5,283 bases of DNA from Candidatus Poseidoniaceae archaeon (GTDB lineage: Archaea; Thermoplasmatota; Poseidoniia; Poseidoniales; Poseidoniaceae), in assembly GCA_022451765.1 (NCBI GenBank), contig JAKUNY010000071.1, forward strand, positions 1 through 5,283, written 5' to 3'. The position numbers and the translations under genes were made by a program. Below the pieces are notes generated by a model, which saw only the letters and a list, made by a program, of their open reading frames with translations, searched no databases and was not told where the DNA came from. Below, piece by piece: positions 4,681-5,283 of the stretch; positions within the stretch are counted from its first letter, which is position 1; every line of letters begins with the position of its first letter.

Positions 4681-4707
4681 TCATGTCAGAATATGAACAA
4701 TGAGTAG
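4651..4707 (+). CDS. Possible 18-codon upstream ORF (leader peptide)
   Basis: ATG at 4651 opens 18 codons (MLKEQNNNNPSCQNMNNE) closed by TAG at 4705-4707, overlapping the first codons of the secreted protein gene in another frame. A purine-rich AGGGG (4641-4645) sits five bases upstream. The peptide is low-complexity and Asn-rich, matches nothing known, and may be chance. If translated, ribosomes ending at 4707 could couple to the start at 4700. Confidence 0.2.
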   Translation: MLKEQNNNNPSCQNMNNE

Positions 4708-5283
4708 CGCAAGCCATTCTGAATCAGGGCGACGACTCCCTGCGTTCAGCATTGTTTTGTTAATGCTCATGGTTTCATTTACCCACATTCAATTCTCCAA
4801 TCTAGCGGAAGAAAAAGTGGTCCAGCCTTCATCGGCTCAAGTGTGGGACGATCGCGAACAGCCTTGGGGACAATATGGTGGGAGCGCCACTCGCAATGGA
4901 ACCATGCCAATGCATGATTCAACCTCCGGACCAATGATTAGCATTGATGATCCTGTAATCAATTGGGTTGCTCTTGACGACAACATTGGTTCGGATGCAT
5001 ACGGTTCAATCATCGGCAACTTTTCAGGAAGCCTGACAGTGAGTCCTGGGGCATACGAGCGATGCACTCCATCTAACCTTTTTGCGGTGATTCTGCATGA
5101 AAGCACCTCAACGTCTTCGACAAAATTATCGCTCATCGCAGGTGATGATGCAGATGTTGCATGGCAAGTGGATTTGGGCGAAACACGGGCAGCACGTTCA
5201 ACGCCTGTTCTCGTGGATGTAAATCTCGACGGTACCATCGAAGTAGTTGTCGTCTACGATACAGAAAGCTCCCTTCAAGTCGA
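4700..5283 (+). CDS. Secreted or membrane-anchored repeat protein, 5' part only
   Basis: The frame is open for 194 codons and runs off the window, so the C-terminus is unknown. The N-terminus is signal-like: polar residues with Arg11-Arg12, then a hydrophobic core of about LPAFSIVLLMLMVSF (13-27), then a polar region, consistent with Sec export or a membrane anchor. After it comes WGQYGGSATRNG (56-67), reminiscent of the W-x-Q-x-G start of PQQ-like propeller domains. DVNLDGTIEVVV (173-184) is a D-x-N-x-D-G-x-x-E calcium-binding motif as in FG-GAP/VCBS repeats. Only two Cys-free propeller-like segments are visible so far, plus one Cys at 122. Such large surface proteins are common in marine euryarchaea; an adhesion or substrate-binding role is inference. 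An in-frame TGA at 4694-4696 rules out a start further upstream. No strong Shine-Dalgarno site is visible. Confidence 0.8.
   Translation, partial: MSSASHSESGRRLPAFSIVLLMLMVSFTHIQFSNLAEEKVVQPSSAQVWDDREQPWGQYGGSATRNGTMPMHDSTSGPMISIDDPVINWVALDDNIGSDAYGSIIGNFSGSLTVSPGAYERCTPSNLFAVILHESTSTSSTKLSLIAGDDADVAWQVDLGETRAARSTPVLVDVNLDGTIEVVVVYDTESSLQV

Noticed and set aside
4837..5238. A 133-codon minus-strand open frame opposite the secreted protein gene.
   Set aside because: The plus frame has a signal peptide and a calcium-binding repeat motif; the minus frame is a shadow rich in Ser, Pro and Thr.
1..5283. CRISPR array, insertion sequence, prophage or attachment site.
   Set aside because: No regularly spaced repeats, transposase, integrase or terminal inverted repeats were seen; the genes are core archaeal functions in compact operons.

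Overview
The window looks like chromosomal DNA from an archaeon, most likely a marine euryarchaeon of the Marine Group II/III (Poseidoniales-like) type. The evidence is an archaeal-type D-aminoacyl-tRNA deacylase (DtdA/GEK1 family), the archaeal/eukaryotic set RpoE' (Rpo7), Spt4, S24e and S27ae in one operon, Shine-Dalgarno motifs of the GGTGA/AGGAGG type, and a large secreted protein with a calcium-binding FG-GAP-like motif. The lineage beyond 'euryarchaeon' is inference from gene content and style. No mobile element, CRISPR array, tRNA or rRNA gene was recognised.

Layout. Bases 1-207 hold no confident gene. They contain a dense run of small perfect hairpins and a T-rich (minus strand) stretch just after proline dehydrogenase. 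Bases 208-2149 are a two-gene minus-strand operon: dtdA (1193-2149), then proline dehydrogenase (208-1176), 16 nt apart, with a strong Shine-Dalgarno site for the second gene. A 67-base divergent spacer (2150-2216) separates dtdA from a plus-strand gene of unknown function (2217-3161), probably a cytosolic beta-propeller-like protein. The last 22 bases of that gene overlap the 3' end of rps27ae on the opposite strand.

Bases 3140-4434 are a compact minus-strand information-processing operon, read rpoE' - spt4 - rps24e - rps27ae. Gaps are 2 nt, 13 nt and a 1-nt overlap, and each internal gene has a good Shine-Dalgarno site at the end of the gene before it. S27ae (56 aa, four-Cys zinc ribbon) lies wholly within 3140-3310. 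Bases 4435-4699 form a divergent regulatory region. The rpoE' side carries a GC-rich leader that can fold into nested hairpins, and its closing stem covers the rpoE' ribosome binding site. The other side carries a perfect 9-bp inverted repeat with TATA-like arms, a second hairpin and a possible 18-codon upstream ORF. From 4700 to the window end runs the start of a secreted or membrane-anchored protein.

The genes fall into two groups: translation/transcription (RNA polymerase stalk subunit, elongation factor, two ribosomal proteins, D-aminoacyl-tRNA proofreading) and amino-acid catabolism (proline oxidation). The most interesting unexplained element is the structured leader in front of the rpoE' operon (about 4441-4523, minus strand). 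It looks like a cis-acting RNA that could hide the ribosome binding site, and it deserves a comparative test.
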